Source: Ariolimax columbianus (taxonomy: Eukaryota; Mollusca; Gastropoda; Stylommatophora; Arionidae). Taken from it: DNA of 64,000 nucleotides. The notes below the pieces were generated by a model. That model was not told where the DNA came from, searched no databases, and was given only the letters and a program-made list of their open reading frames with translations. The first letter of the stretch is position 1. Each line of letters starts with the position of its first letter. Both the position numbers and the translations under genes were made by a program. Below are positions 44,540 through 57,125 of this stretch, in pieces. The stretch covers positions 6,884,141 through 6,948,140 of the forward strand of contig JAVGWX010000019.1 of assembly GCA_036924085.1 (NCBI GenBank), read 5' to 3'.

Positions 44540-46440
44540 TTAAGTCGAGACCAACTGATCCGCACTTGAAAGCAACAATGGGATTAAAAGCAGAGGTTAT
44601 GGACAAGCAGTACATAGCTCACAAAGTAAATAAAACAGCAAAAAATAGACTTCGAAATAGAAATTGCTCAGAGGATCGAGATTGATAGTCAAAGCTGCTG
44701 TTCTCATGATATAAATAAACAAACAACGAAAGACAAAGTAGGCCCTCTGATAGATAATACAGGAAAAATAATAAGTGAGAATGGGGAGGCAGCTAATAAA
44801 CTCAATCAGTACTTTGGGACAGTCTACACAAAAGAGGACTCCTTACCAAGATCCCAGTAATTATATTTTTTTTTTCATAGACACATGGAAACATCGTGAT
44901 TAAGATCAATCTGTATTACAGAGAAAATGTTTTGTTTTTTTTCAAACTGGAGGGGTTGAAAGTGGATAAATGTCCAGGTCAAGATTGTATTCGTCCAAAA
45001 TTGATTTTTAAAATTAGAGACCAACTAGCTAAACCATTGGCTATCTTATGTTCTCAATAGCTTGCAAAAGGGGTTGTTTCACGGGATTGGAGAGATGCTC
45101 GAGTGATCTCATTATTTAAAATGGCAAAACATCAGATCCAGCAAACTTTAGACTGGTGAGTTTACCGAGCATTGTCTGTAAATTGTTAGTCAATAATCAA
45201 TGAAAACATTGTAACGCATTTAAACAAGTTTAATCTATTCAGAAATAGTCAGCATGGGTTTCCTAAAGGAAATTCATGCTTAAAAAGTATATTTGAATTC
45301 ACGGAGGAGGTTACAAAAATGATAGATAGAGAGGAGATAGAGTTCCTCATCAAAGATTATTTCGAAAGTTAAAATCACATGGAAAAGGTGGGGATGTTAC
45401 CACATGGATTGAAAATTGGTTAACAGGAAGAAGACAGAAAGTGGCATAAATAAGGACTACCCTGGGTGGTGTGAAGTAAAAAGTTGAATGCTACAGTTGG
45501 GATCAATTTTGTTCTGATAAATATAAACGATTTGGACATTGACATTGTGTCCATGATTGCAAAATTTGCTGATGACACAAAACTATGCAGTAGTGTCTCA
45601 TCTAAAGCAGAAGTGGATATATTGAGGTCGGAATTAGATAACATTCAAAAATGGTCTGTGAGCTGACAAATAGAGTTTAATGTAGATAAATATAGTTCTC
45701 CACATGGGTAGATCCAATATGGAATTTAATTACATAAAGGGCGAGAACTATATTAGGAAGATAGAAAAGGAAAGGGACCTAGGTGTTATAATAGATCATG
45801 CAGGTAAGGTGAGTGAGCTTGTCCAGTCAGCAGTGAAAAAGCCAAATGCAATCTTAGGTATGATAAAAAAATTTTTTTAACATAGCAGCAAGAAAGTGAT
45901 AGTCAAACTGCATAAAGCTTAAGTTCGACCTAGATTGGAGTACTGTGTACAGGTGTGGAGTCCTTATCATAGAAGGGATATACACATGCTGGAAAGAATG
46001 CAAAAAAGAGCGATAAAACTGATAGTGGGATTCAAGAATTACAGTTTGGAAGAAAAACGGCCTACAGTGTCTAGAAAAGAGAAGAATTCGAGGTGACAAT
46101 ACAGGTTTTTAAGATGATCAGAGGAATGGATACATTAGACTATAACAAGTTGTTGTTTTTTTCAGAACACAACCACATGACCAAGAGCGCATCTAAAAAT
46201 TAACTAAAGAGACGTCCAGAATAGATATTAGGAAATGTTTTTTTCGTCATATAGTGGTGAATGCTAGGAATGCATTGCCACAGGAGATAGTGGAGGCAGG
46301 AACAATTAGTACATTTAAGAATGAATTGGATGTGCATAGCTTTTAGAGTAAGGTAGTGGAAATGAAACTTGCTGCATACATAATACATACTCTGCAGAGT
46401 CTTCTAAACCAGCATAAAGACGTTAAGTTAAGTTAAGACA
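44540..46440 (+). mobile_element. CR1-type LINE, longest copy in the window
   Basis: VDKCPGQDCIRPKLIFKIRD, WRDARVISLFKMAK, NSQHGFPKGNSCLKSIFEFT, then NDLDIDIVSMIAKFADDTKL with an intact FADD (45562-45582), and WSVSxQIEFNVDKY. The 3' part includes VVNARNALPQEIVEAGTIST and NELDVHSF, as in the last domain of CR1-type ORF2. It ends in TTAAG repeats at 46421-46436. Stops and a missing block between motifs A and B make it dead. Confidence 0.82.
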
Positions 46441-46832
46441 GAAAAATAAATACAAATCGAATATCACCTCGCTAGGCCAGTCACAGTTTCATCTTCATCA
46501 TTTTAAAACGGTATCGTGTGCAATAAAATATAGATTCCGTCTAGAAAATACAAATTACGTTGAATTGAGTCCAACATTGGCCGTTGAAGATATTTGGCGT
46601 TAAACTTATTCCAGACCTGGCGCCATCTTGGTGCGACAATTTGGTGCGATCTTCTTATCGAGCAGAGAAATGTAGATGTTCAGATCCGAGAAATGATTTA
46701 TGATTTGATCAGATCAATGACTACAGTTATTGCTTTCTCCGGTACAGGTTATTTTGGTTTTACCAAATGTTGATATTTGAGATAATGTAAATGTCATTAT
46801 CCATGGCTTTCAGTGCTTGTCTCTATGGCCGT

Positions 46833-47560
46833 TGTTACGGACTCACTCTATCACCATTACATTTCTTCCTTACAACTATCACCCCTTACCTCACAACTAA
46901 CTAACCATTATATTAACAGAAGTAAATAAACATATGAAGGTTTATTTAACAAACCGCAAACACATTATACTGTTAAATTAGGCACTTGAATCGTTTTCTA
47001 TTGTTCACCACACTCAACTAACAACAATGTTTCTTAAGAGTTTCGTACAAAAAGCACCTCTATTTATTTTCGTCTTAATCAACCGCGAGTTTCATCAAGT
47101 GATCAATTTTAGCTAATTTTCCATTCACAGTTATATATCAGTTTATTATCGCAATGCCGTCTAGCTAACTGTTCTCTGTTCTATCGTTCGGTCCTCGCTC
47201 TTCTGGTGCCCTAAGCTTCCACCTCTCAGCTTATGCAACGCGTTTGTCTTCTGAACCTCCTGTCTCGTCTTCACGTCAGGATCTGCTGGTTCCTCTTCTT
47301 CGTCGTCTAGTCAGAACGATGCGACGACTACAGCAGTTCTTGTACTGTGTTAGTTCACCAACTCGAGCTAAACGCCGTTAATGGCAAGTGTCAACTACAG
47401 ACGACAGGGGTCATGTTACTATATTTGCCAGGCCAAGAGTAACACCTGTGTTACGACGTGTTGTCTAGGACGACAGCTTAGTGTTTGAAATAATACGTCT
47501 CCATCTGGGTCGTATGCAGACGAATGTCATTCAGTGTCAACGTCGAATTAAACCGAATAA
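46833..47560 (-). repeat. LTR-like repeat, inverted partner of 40940-41620
   Basis: Read on the minus strand, CAACACGTCGTAACACAGGTG, AAGAACTGCTGTAGTCGTCG and CGAGACAGGAGGTTCAGAAG match the 41-kb copy. TGTTACGG at 46833 would be the outer end of an LTR in this orientation. AATAAACC near 46930 could be its polyadenylation signal. Confidence 0.4.
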
Positions 47561-47689
47561 CACGTACCAATAAATGCTTACAAGCGAGTGGTCTCTGGTT
47601 CTCTCTCAGTGCTAGTATCTGCTTCGGTGACGTGTCTGATCTATCTCTGTATTATAACTACTGAACTTCAGCCGGTCTTACTCGCTCTT

Positions 47690-47915
47690 TTTTGTGGCCT
47701 ATCCTACCTACCTACGGTAGTCTTCTGCTATGTGGTCTATCTTAGCTACCGACCAACCTACAGTAGTCTTCTGCTCTATGATATATCTTAGCTACCGACC
47801 AACCTAAGGTAGTCTTCTGCTCTGTGATATATCTTAGCTACCGACCAACCTACAGTAGTCTTCTGCTCTATGATCTATCATAGGTACTGACCAAGCTGCT
47901 CTGTAGCCTTCTGCT
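47690..47915. repeat. 46-bp tandem repeat, about 4.5 copies
   Basis: CTTAGCTACCGACCAACCTA recurs at 47741, 47787 and 47833, an exact 46-bp spacing, with degenerate units on both sides. It lies next to the LTR-like repeat, where promoter-region repeats are common. Confidence 0.85.
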
Positions 47916-48745
47916 AATTGGTCCCCATCCTCTGTGGTATATTTTGAATTTCCTGATCACTTCATCTTATATTACATGATCCCCGCTTTGGCCAAAGACC
48001 TCTCCGTCTCTTCAGTTCTTGCGCCTCAACTTTCCTTGAGCTACCGTATCGCCAAATTAAGGATACCTTGTTTTTAATTTTCTATGTGCCCTAAAAGGTC
48101 GTGGAATTTACAGTATCCATTTTAGCTGGACAGTCTTAAACGCGCATTGTTTAAGAATGTAAATCAATGAACTCCATCTCTCCGACAGGGTTATCAAGTT
48201 ATGTGTGGTTGCCACGAATGGTGTTTTCGGGGCTTTCCTTTCCCTGACTCGTTGGATCCTTGTAAATATGTTACACTATATGGGTACACACTTTGAGAAT
48301 GGTGTTTCAGAAGAGTTGCCTAAAATAGCTATCTAAAGAAGGCTATGAAACGCATTTAGAACAAAGAAATGTGAGTGGACATTTTGTGCTCCATGGATTC
48401 CCCTATCGTGAAAATGAGATACATGCTTTTTTTCTAGAAAATAAAGATGCGCACTGGCACAGGTCAAAGTCTACAAAAGAGCAGTCGCATACAAAACACA
48501 CAGGGAAATTGTAAATATTGCTGGCACAGAAAGAGAGAACGAATGTTCAAGTAACCACAGGAAAGACTATAAACAAAGGGGCTAAAATGGATTCATATTG
48601 GAGACAAAATTACAGAATGCCACCGAGTCATTATCCTCCAGCCGAAAACATGCAGAAACTTGCAATGGGAAAGCGGACTTCGAGGTCAAATAGCTAACAA
48701 ATGAAAATGTTAAATATAAGGATCTATCTGTGATACACGGGATGG
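47916..48745. other. Unassigned sequence
   Basis: No recognised element or gene. A C-rich stretch at 48844-48880 interrupts the neighbouring family A repeat. Confidence 0.35.
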
Positions 48746-48749
48746 ACGA

Positions 48750-49080
48750 CTAACGTCTGATCAGGCACTACATACTGATCAGACATGTTAGTCAAGGTAA
48801 TGCAAAATATACTGGCCACGACCCTCACCTTGGCTTCCTAGTAGTTCCCTCCTCCCCACCCCCCTCCCCACCCCTGGAAACGGGCTGTTTTTGTGATCCC
48901 TGTAGTAGTGAGCAATACGCAGATGAAGCCAAGCATAGTACAACCACATAGAGGACCACGGTCCACCTTCATCAGCAGGTTCGGGATGTGGGGAAAGCTA
49001 CTGCACCCGGCCAAGTAACGTCCTTTTCAAGGTACACTAATGAGTAAACCTAATAATTGTGGGCATTCGAAACACAATAT
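48750..49080 (+). repeat. Dispersed repeat, family A
   Basis: The head forms an imperfect hairpin, CTAACGTCTGATCAG with CTGATCAGACATGTTAG. The body matches 35174-35512 apart from a C-rich insertion at about 48844-48880. Confidence 0.8.
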
Positions 49081-49139
49081 ATATGATTCGTGGTAGGAAA
49101 TATGTGTAAAGGGAGCAGAAGGGTTATTCTATGCTAGTG

Positions 49140-49640
49140 TAAGAAGCAGGTTCGTTGCTGGTAGGAGATGTGCATACTTGACAACAGCGTGAAATTCCAT
49201 AAAGGAGATCGAGGCAGTGACTTCGGCTCTAATGTATTTAAATTGGACATGTTTAATGAATGCAGTAATCGTCTCTGACTCTCAATCCTTGCTTAGGATG
49301 TTCAGACAGGTTTGGCGTGTCATGAATGCAGGGTGGATATATAAGCCAAGTTTATATAATATTGTGTAGATCTACAGCCTTGACTTTGATCGGATTTGCG
49401 GGTATAAAAGAGCAGGCATCATTGCTTCCTTGGACAGCAGCAATGAGGGCATTGATAGTTGGTATTGGTGACATTTTCAAGTTCATTACCGATCGTCTTG
49501 TGGATTACGATACTGAAGTTGATGTACCAGCCCTGCACATATTGCAGGATGTTGAAATCATTCAAGGGTCCAGCAGATAGAAACGTCTGACATGACAGAC
49601 CATGAGAGCATACAATAAGTGAGCTACATGTGCATCAGTA
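49140..49640 (+). mobile_element. LINE RNase H domain fragment
   Basis: EIEAVTSALMYLNWTCLMNA and VIVSDSQSLLRMF carry the second and third acidic positions of a type-I RNase H. The frame 49326-49580 continues FAGIKEQASLLPWTAAMRA, IFKFITDRLVDYDTEVDV and HILQDVEIIQGSSR, like the HAGIKGNExADSLA region and the tail that follows it in I/jockey-type elements. The catalytic His region is degraded (GFAGIKE). Confidence 0.65.
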
Positions 49641-49649
49641 TCTACAGTT

Positions 49650-50038
49650 TTCACCTTTTGCTTAGACGGAGTGATCCCCTATGGTTCTATTTGGATCGCT
49701 TTCATATCATTTACTTCTGCAATGTAAATGTGTGTGAAGATAAGACGATCAACTTAAATAAGCTTCTTTACACACATTCTAATAAGACTTAACATATAAA
49801 TGGAGCCATTAAATAGATGGTTTACAGCATCAGTTTAAGAAGAACGACAAGGAGTATCGAGTATACTGAACAGGCCAAACAGCAGAAGGAAATAGTTTAC
49901 GTGGGGGAGCATTATCATTTATTAAAACTTATACGCGCGATTTTATTATGCTGGATACAAGACGCTTTGTTTGTATCAAGTGATATTACCTCATTGGACG
50001 ACTCCATCCAGCAATTTTAAATAGCAAAACCATTCTAC

Positions 50039-50121
<83 letters not shown>

Positions 50122-50740
50122 TTAAATATATGTATGTGTGTATGTATATACACGTATATACGTTCGACATTTTACCAACAGCTAAACACATAATGATTAT
50201 GTGATGCTAGGCTAACGTGTATAGACATTTACTAATACAACACAATTGATAGAGTTCTCAGTTCATGACAACTTTGTGAAGTTCGCTGCGGTACTGTTAT
50301 AAGTATTAATTTGATCAATTTTATGGTAGTTTGGAATCTGGAATCTGTTGAATTCGGAAATAAAGAGATCTAACTGACAAAATTGTTCAATATTAATTGG
50401 TTTATAAAAATAAGTGGCCTAGTCAGTCAAGCTTAATAACATGGTTACCATTTTCTATTTTGAGCACATGTAGCAGTAGTATGTACACACTTCACGTTTT
50501 CTAGCTCCAATTTTTGTAGTTTCTATCATTATGAATGTGGACTAATTTATAATTACTGCTTAATACTACTTTCGACGCTTTTACTTCAGTATGGTACATT
50601 TGTTCTGTTCTGATTAAGAGTCAACTACACTGTATTATAGACAGCCCAAAACTGGCACAAGTACTCATGCTAATTTCGCAATTGGTAAACTTCCAGAATA
50701 TACTTGTGAATCCAAGAATAAGCTGCATTCTGTCATTCAA

Positions 50741-50772
<32 letters not shown>

Positions 50773-51290
50773 ATGTGTGTGTGTATTCAAATCATTGACA
50801 GTGTAAGCATATTAAACCCATAAGTGATGACCAATAGGTCAAGATTACGATATAAATTTAAAAGCGCAGCCACTGGTCAAAGTTAGAGGCTATTTTGCTT
50901 TGAATGTTGTCAGACCTTGCTAACGTTTCTGTATGACAGATTGGGATGTCATTGATCTGGACGTGACTCGTGGATACTTCCAACTGTCGCTGTTAACAAC
51001 ATGTCCATCAAAAGGTACGGTCCTTTTAAGAAATTGAGTCAGTGAAATCTGGACAAAACCATAGGTGCTCAGTCACACTAACAAAAATGGCAGATAATAC
51101 TAATTGTTTCAATAGGCTGCTGGACAGAACATATTCCATTCCATCCTCTCATGCACTGTGATAACTGCCCCTTTTGGAACATCAAACTTCAGATGAATTT
51201 TTTAAGCCTTGATTGTGGTCGAAAATGTCTTAACGCCAACGTAAGGTAGTTTTAAGTGTGCAGTCCTCAGTGAACAGAACATTCAAGAAC
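49650..51290. other. Unassigned AT-rich sequence with microsatellites
   Basis: Contains the TA array at 50042-50115 and a TA/GT run at 50742-50785. No gene recognised; 49817-50020 is open but has no motif. Confidence 0.4.
50042..50115. repeat. (TA)n microsatellite
   Basis: About 37 uninterrupted TA units, followed by a degenerate TATATTTA / ATGTATGTGTG stretch to 50160. Confidence 0.98.
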
Positions 51291-51299
51291 GTGGATTCA

Positions 51300-51945
51300 T
51301 TTACCTAGTGGAAGACTACAGACGTCTAGGATTGAACAATTGCCCTTGCACCCAGTACCTTATGTGCATGCCAGTAACATGCACAGCAGCAGAGATACGT
51401 GCTGCAAAGACCATGCTAAAGAGTATATGTGCCAGTAATCATAGCTGTTTGACACCATTGGTGACTGGAAAAGCTATATACAATTTGCCTTCATGCAGTA
51501 TTTGGGTCATCATGCCATATTGAAACTGGCGGACAACTGCAATTAACCTACCGGAGCAATCAAACTTCGCTATGATTTGCCAGAGCCCTTTCCTGCTGAA
51601 AGTGTCAAAGACTTTGATGCAGGTTACATGGCTCTTCTTAACATTTTTTCTCGTGAAGCTGATATGCTTCGAATATCATATCGTTGTCCAAAGACCCACC
51701 CAGAATCCCCAAATGCTTCTCTAGAAGAAAACTCCGCTCTAGATGATAGTTTAGACGATTAAGTAAGATTTGGACCTCTATCGACAAAAGGAGGTTTCCC
51801 ATGTGAATGTCACACAATTAACGGTTGCTTGTTATCTTGCAAAGATGTATAATGATGGCATCTTTCATATCCTCGGGGACTTGTTCAACTTACCAAGTAC
51901 AGCGATAAAGTGTAGTGATCTCTTGAAGAAGCGCAGGACCCGCAG
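51300..51945 (+). pseudogene. Possible transposase-like relic, family not assigned
   Basis: Frames encode AAEIRAAKTMLKSICASNH, ESVKDFDAGYMALLNIFSRE, an acidic ENSALDDSLDD, then VNVTQLTVACYLAKMYNDGI and CSDLLKKRRTRRIGQS. The last part, a short helix pair followed by a basic K/R run, resembles the C-terminus of a transposase-like protein type I associate with mollusc genomes, but I cannot name it. A decayed host exon set is the alternative. Confidence 0.3.
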
Positions 51946-51989
51946 GATTGGTCAATCTCAGCTATCTAACCCGGAAACCTTACCTCTGG

Positions 51990-52330
51990 ACATCAAGCTG
52001 ATATCAGTCTTGCGACTTGGCTTGGCTTGGCTTCGTTCATTCTCAATCTCCCACTATCAAACACTGAAAGGGCTTAAGTAACAGAATGTAGTCCGGAGAA
52101 TGTAGTTGTGTCGTAGCTTACAGCTTGACTACGATATTTGCACCTTTCGGTCCAACACATTCGACTTCAGCAACCATTTTTTAGTACCGGGTTAGCATTT
52201 CTTTCTCCTTAGCCAGTCTGCCCTGCTGTAGCCTGATATCCAGGATCACCGCGTGGAGATGAAGGGTTTTGGCAGCTTTGGTTCCCTGGCCCTGACACTA
52301 GCAGTCAGCTATGAGTCGCTGACCACTGCA
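51990..52330 (-). repeat. Dispersed repeat, family B
   Basis: The minus strand reads GAATGTGTTGGACCGAAAGG, TGCAAATATCGTAGTCAAGC, CTACGACACAACTACATTC and TTTGATAGTGGGAG, parallel to 38280-38400. It extends further upstream than that copy, and this extra part is shared with 60600-60790. Confidence 0.7.
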
Positions 52331-52857
52331 GCTCATGCGCTGCTCAGCATCTTGATCTCCAGCCTTGCGATTTGACGCATACAAGCTATGGTTGGTTACC
52401 TTATCATTTAAGAACAATTTAGAACGACGTCAGAGTGCAGCTCCCAGTGTTCTAACATCTAAACTATGCCAGCCACTACTGGCGTCTGCACTAAGGACAG
52501 GAGATGCTTGACGGGACGTAGGGCCATAGACCGCCTTTCAAGCACCATAAAACCGCCTCGAGTCAGTTGAATCTCATCCGCTATGTCGTGGAGCTAGGCA
52601 TCCTGCATCGACCTGAGTTGCGTTACACAACCGTACTTACGTTGTTAAATGTTATCCTCCTGGATGGTGAGCAGGTGTCGCTTTGTAGTTGTATTAACAA
52701 ATGGTGATTTTCATTCAGAAGGATCTGCTTCTATTACTACACAAGAAGGGAAACAAAGAAGGTAAATGGCTCTTATCCCAGTCATTTACAAACTGTTTAC
52801 GAAATGCATTTTTACTAGGGTTCGTCCCATCGAGTTAAACAAATTAGCTTGGAAAGG

Positions 52858-53155
52858 AAAACTAACGTCTGGTCAGGAAAAATATACTGATCAGATCTGT
52901 TAGTCAGGGTCAAGCAAAATATACTGGCCGAGACCCTCACCTTGACGTCCTAGTAGTCCTCCCTGGAAACAGGCTGTTTTCATGGCAGCCTGGCTAATGA
53001 GTGCGAGATCGACGTGATCCCCGTAGTAGTAGTGACGCGCAGTAGTGACAGCACGCTCGGGATATGAGAAAAGCTACTGCAATCCGCCACGTAACGTCTT
53101 TTTCAGGGCGCACCAAGTGTAACGTAGTCATTGTGGGTATTTTGAAACAACAAAT
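52858..53155 (+). repeat. Dispersed repeat, family A
   Basis: Head CTAACGTCTGGTCAG with CTGATCAGATCTGTTAG, then GGCCGAGACCCTCACC, GATCCCCGTAGTAG and TTTTTCAGGGCGCACC. Internally shortened relative to 35174-35512. Confidence 0.8.
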
Positions 53156-53274
53156 TGGCTTTCGATAGTTCTACAAGATCTTGGACCATGTCTCAACTTG
53201 ATGTCTCCTTATCGAAGAGGCTTCAGAATGTGCAATTTCTTTGATCTTCAACTTCATCGGCTATAAAACAGCAT

Positions 53275-53465
53275 TTGATTATTTAGAGAAAAGTCTGCCG
53301 ATGACGAATGTGTCGGACTGGAAGATGAACTTATCGCAGTCAATATGTAAACTAGCGACACAACGCATTCCGTTCTATGGACTACATGCTGCTGCTTGTA
53401 AAGCCATTTTCATTGCTTGGTGGCGGAATATTAAGAACAAACGACGAAAATGGAAAGGAAAGAAC
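53275..53465 (+). repeat. Dispersed repeat, family B
   Basis: AGTCTGCCGATGACGAATGT, TGTAAACTAGCGACACAACG, CATTCCGTTCTATGGACTAC, matching 38270-38400. It abuts a LINE fragment. Confidence 0.72.
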
Positions 53466-53469
53466 GACA

Positions 53470-54180
53470 GTTTGTCAGGCATTCGCTTATGGAATAATGT
53501 GTCGATCTGGGCTATATAGAAGTTCTGTACTGCTACAGAAATTGCATCACTACCTTACATTCATTACAGCGTCCAGTTGTGGTGACTATATAAAGAGTGG
53601 TCCGCCAGGGAGATGTTACCTCTCCGAATATTTTCTCCGCGTGCTTGAAATCGGTTGCCAGCTGCTGGGTCAGAGAGGACTTGGCAATCAATGTTGATGG
53701 AAACACTTCAATGATCTTCAATACTGGACGACATAATCCCATCACAGAGATCCTCGTAAAAGAAGGAAAGAGAGCAGGGCTAGAATATCTCCAACCATTT
53801 ATGCTAAACGTTACCGCTTATTGTTAATCGGTCATCCTCAAGGAGAAAACTTGAAAGACGTTGAGAAATAGCGCTATCTTAGACGTCTCCTAAACGGGCA
53901 GAATATTTTGAACCAGAACTAACAAAGCGCCGTCGCGCCCTTGTGGTCCATCCATACAGACCTTTGACGGTTGACGAGATCGAACCTTACTTGTTTTTCT
54001 CTTCAACTCGACACTGCTTTATGTTATGTACTTTGCAGATGGAAAATGGACATTTACAAAAGCAATGGAGAACAAGCTGTGAGTGACCCAGGCATTGCTT
54101 GGAAATGGATGGGCGGCCTTACTCTCTGCAACCAGCGTATGCAGAACCTCCACGATCCAAACCTACAGAAATGATCAGTA
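53470..54180 (+). mobile_element. LINE reverse transcriptase fragment
   Basis: VLYCYRNCITT-type text is followed by VRQGDVTSPNIFSACLKSV (53600-53656), the motif B of elements with RQGDxISPxLFxxxL. REDLAINVDGN follows. Motif C is not recognisable. 53597-53827 is open by chance. Confidence 0.62.
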
Positions 54181-54189
54181 ACGAGCGAT

Positions 54190-54820
54190 GAAGTTGTTCA
54201 CGCGAACAAGGAAAACATTGGTGGTCAGGTCAAATATTAAAAAGGAAAAAGGAATTTAGGAGGACGTGCAGAGCATTATAATACCCTCAGAGTAGACATA
54301 CAATACGTTGGACAGAGTCCAATACACTCCATTAAAAAATAGGCCAGGATAAAGATAATTGGGGACGAAAGTTGGAACCGCTGTAGTACAGGTGCCGTAG
54401 TGTAACATGTCATCAAGTAATTACTGTAGTGCGTTTCACAATGTTTGTCCTTTTTTTAAATTTGAATATTTCAGCTTCCATATGAACAAAATATTTCAAA
54501 GTGTGCGTATAACCTGCAGATCACAATGTCTTAATGGTGAATATTTGTTCTACCCCACAAACACATGGTGTATAATTTTCTTAATTTAGGGCATTCAAAA
54601 ACCAGCCCTCCTAATGAAACCAGTCTTTTGAAATGATGACGCTTTCATAAGTGTATTTTTTGAAAAAGCATGTTCCATCTTTTTCACAAAATCGTTCCAA
54701 CTTCAACCCAAAACGCACTCACAACCAATTGTAGTAGGCCATGGATCATTGAATTGTAACAGTTCTAGTGAGCCGTCAGGCGTAACAATGTGTCAATACA
54801 ATCTGTCATAGGCGTAACTT
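54190..54820. other. Unassigned sequence
   Basis: No motif-bearing frame. It separates a LINE fragment from the transposase relic. Confidence 0.35.
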
Positions 54821-54829
54821 AACTAACTG

Positions 54830-56100
54830 CTAACGTTCGCAACTACAATGAGTCTGAAAGTCACGTTTTTACACTCTATGCAATTGCATTGAAGATGTAT
54901 CAATATTTTTGTAGAGAAGCGGCTAAGCCTTGTAAACTATATCGGAGTATCTAAAACCATGAAAGGAGAACTATTCGCGCATTGGGTTTAAGTAAACGAT
55001 CATTTGATCAATTGCTGAATATTATGGACGTTCTTGTTCCCCTTAGACAAATACGCAAGGAGGAAAGAAAATGGTAGATAGCTTTGACAGAAATGTCATT
55101 AGAAAATAGATATGTATAAACAAAGAAACGGTGACACTAAGGAAACACAAATTGACATCGATGGTAAAATCTACATTGTGGAGAAATGTAAGGGGTATAG
55201 GCTTTACCTCGAGAAAGTATGCTAGTGGGAGAAACGTCATCTGTGAGAAGCCGTATCTAGTTTCCAAGAGAAGTAATTATTTACGTGAAGTTCACATGCG
55301 TAAAAAATGTTTTGATACTGTGTATGTGGATGGACCTTGGATAAATGCTTACCACACAAGTGAAAAAGAATGGCAGTCAGCGCAGGAAACGATTAAAAGA
55401 TTAGTACAAAGTGACAAAGAATAACGCTTGATAATAGCACATGCAGGTAGCAGACATAATGGGCTAGTAAAGAATGCAGAACTTGTATTTCCTTAAAATG
55501 ATACGGACAACGAGACTATCATATCGATATATATGGCAAAAATATTTAGAGAGTAGAATGACAAAAAGATTGTTCTTCCGTACTTAGATAGGCCCTCCTG
55601 TCTGATAATGGGCAATACATCATACCACAACGCAGTGACACAAGAAGACAGGATCACGACAGCATCCAGTACAAAAAGATGCAATGAAGATGTGGCTCAC
55701 AAAAGATCACATATCATTTAACGAAATGTATCTTAAACCTGAATAGCTTTACTTTGTCAAGCAAACACGAAAGGACAATTCATAAATTCATTTCACCAAG
55801 AGAAGTTGAATAAAGAGCATAGACGTGTGTCTGAAACTGCAACATTACTATTCACACTTAAACTCAAATGAGCTCGGTTGGGCGAAAGTTATGGAACGAG
55901 CAGGATCTGAAAATAAAACTTTCAGGCTATGCGATATGAAAGAACTAACATATGCCGCCCACTCAAATATAAACAAAGATTATTGAGCTAAATGTGAAGA
56001 TCACGTCTTAATAAGGAAAAAGATTATTGGAAAAAAGATGGACTGTTGTCCGTTAAGGCAAGAACAGTCGTCAATTTGTTGAAATTGTGTGACTCTGATT
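54830..56100 (+). pseudogene. IS630/Tc1-type DDE transposase relic
   Basis: The central frame (55131-55424) gives REVHMRKKCFDTVYVDGPWI, NAYHTSEKEW, and just beyond it RLIIAHAGSRHNGLVKNAEL, then SCLIMGNTSYHNAV. These are the YxDETWVNxHHT, LIxLHAG and VMDNASYHN blocks of the eukaryotic IS630-related transposases. The first catalytic Asp survives (VYVD), but the next block reads MGN instead of MDN, so the second catalytic Asp is lost. The following Glu is replaced too (DGPW for DETW). Stops downstream confirm a dead copy. Confidence 0.75.
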
Positions 56101-56544
56101 AAATGAGAAATTAACGTACATGGTTTTCAGAGAAATAGAAGTCTCCATCACTTTGGCAAAACGGTTTTTTCCAGTTTTTACAGTAAAAAGCACATTATGT
56201 GGTACATAATGTAGAAAATCTCATTCGAATTGGAGAGACGCCTATGCCTAAAGAAAGACAATATTTTAATTTACTGTAAATTATTATCTGCAGGGACAAA
56301 ATACATCATTTGCAAACACAGATCAAAGGAACTAGCAACTTTGAGAAAACGGCACTACCTGACAACATGCAAATTATAAAGTCGTTGAGACATTGAAAAT
56401 ATAAGATCATGTGCAACAATTCACGTTAATCGGTGCATGAGTTATTGAGATATTAGACCACAATTGACGGCAACCATTGAGAAATGGCCTATAGGTACCA
56501 AGATAAAAGATATAGAGAAAACAATCTGTATGAAGATTAATGCC

Positions 56545-56792
56545 AGCAAGGGATAGGGAGTGGTCTAGTAGTTACGTTACACGGCTAACAATCCAAAGGT
56601 GCTGGGTTCACTCCCCAATCACAACACCGGCCGTTAGCCCGGATAAGCTAACTCTTAGAAACTGCAGGAGGAAGCAGACCTTCACATACAATGCATGCCG
56701 ATGTCGGATGCACTGGGTCGACAGGCGCAAAAAAATAGTGCAAAGTACACCCCCATGGGGAATTGAGAAATAAGGTGAACGAAAAAAAATAC
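56545..56792 (+). mobile_element. tRNA-derived SINE (family S), full length
   Basis: A-box-like GTGGTCTAGTAGTTACG, B-box GGGTTCACTCCCCAATC, CACCGGCCGTTAGCCCGG, GGAGGAAGCAGACC, TGCATGCCGATGTCGG and an A-rich end (56780-56790). It is the most complete of the three family S copies and the reference for the other two. Confidence 0.85.
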
Positions 56793-56839
56793 CTGCAAAA
56801 CAAAAACATTAGTATAGCCCAACAACAAAAATAAAATTA

Positions 56840-57125
56840 AAGTAAGATAAAATATTGGCATATAAGTTCTGAGAATACAAAAAATTGAGAGATTTTATAT
56901 TTGGGACAAATAATTGAGGAGAATGCATATGGCGAAGTTGAAACCGGAAATATGAACGCAGAAGCAAAAAATGAATTATTGGAAACAAAACCTTCTAACA
57001 TCAATATTGAGCTGCGTGAAAGAATAATGTCCACACATATCCGGCCAGTAGCACGGTATAACACCAAAAAATGGATCTAAACAGAAAACACGAAGACACT
57101 TCAGAAAAGTCTCTGATGTGGTTCT
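56840..57125 (+). mobile_element. LINE fragment (after the RT palm)
   Basis: GQIIEENAYGEVETGNMNAE and INIELRERIMSTHIRPVA correspond to YLGxxI.ExG..xEI..RI and LR.RI...YVWPVALYG. A second copy of the IELRERI part lies inverted at 60180-60400. Confidence 0.6.
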
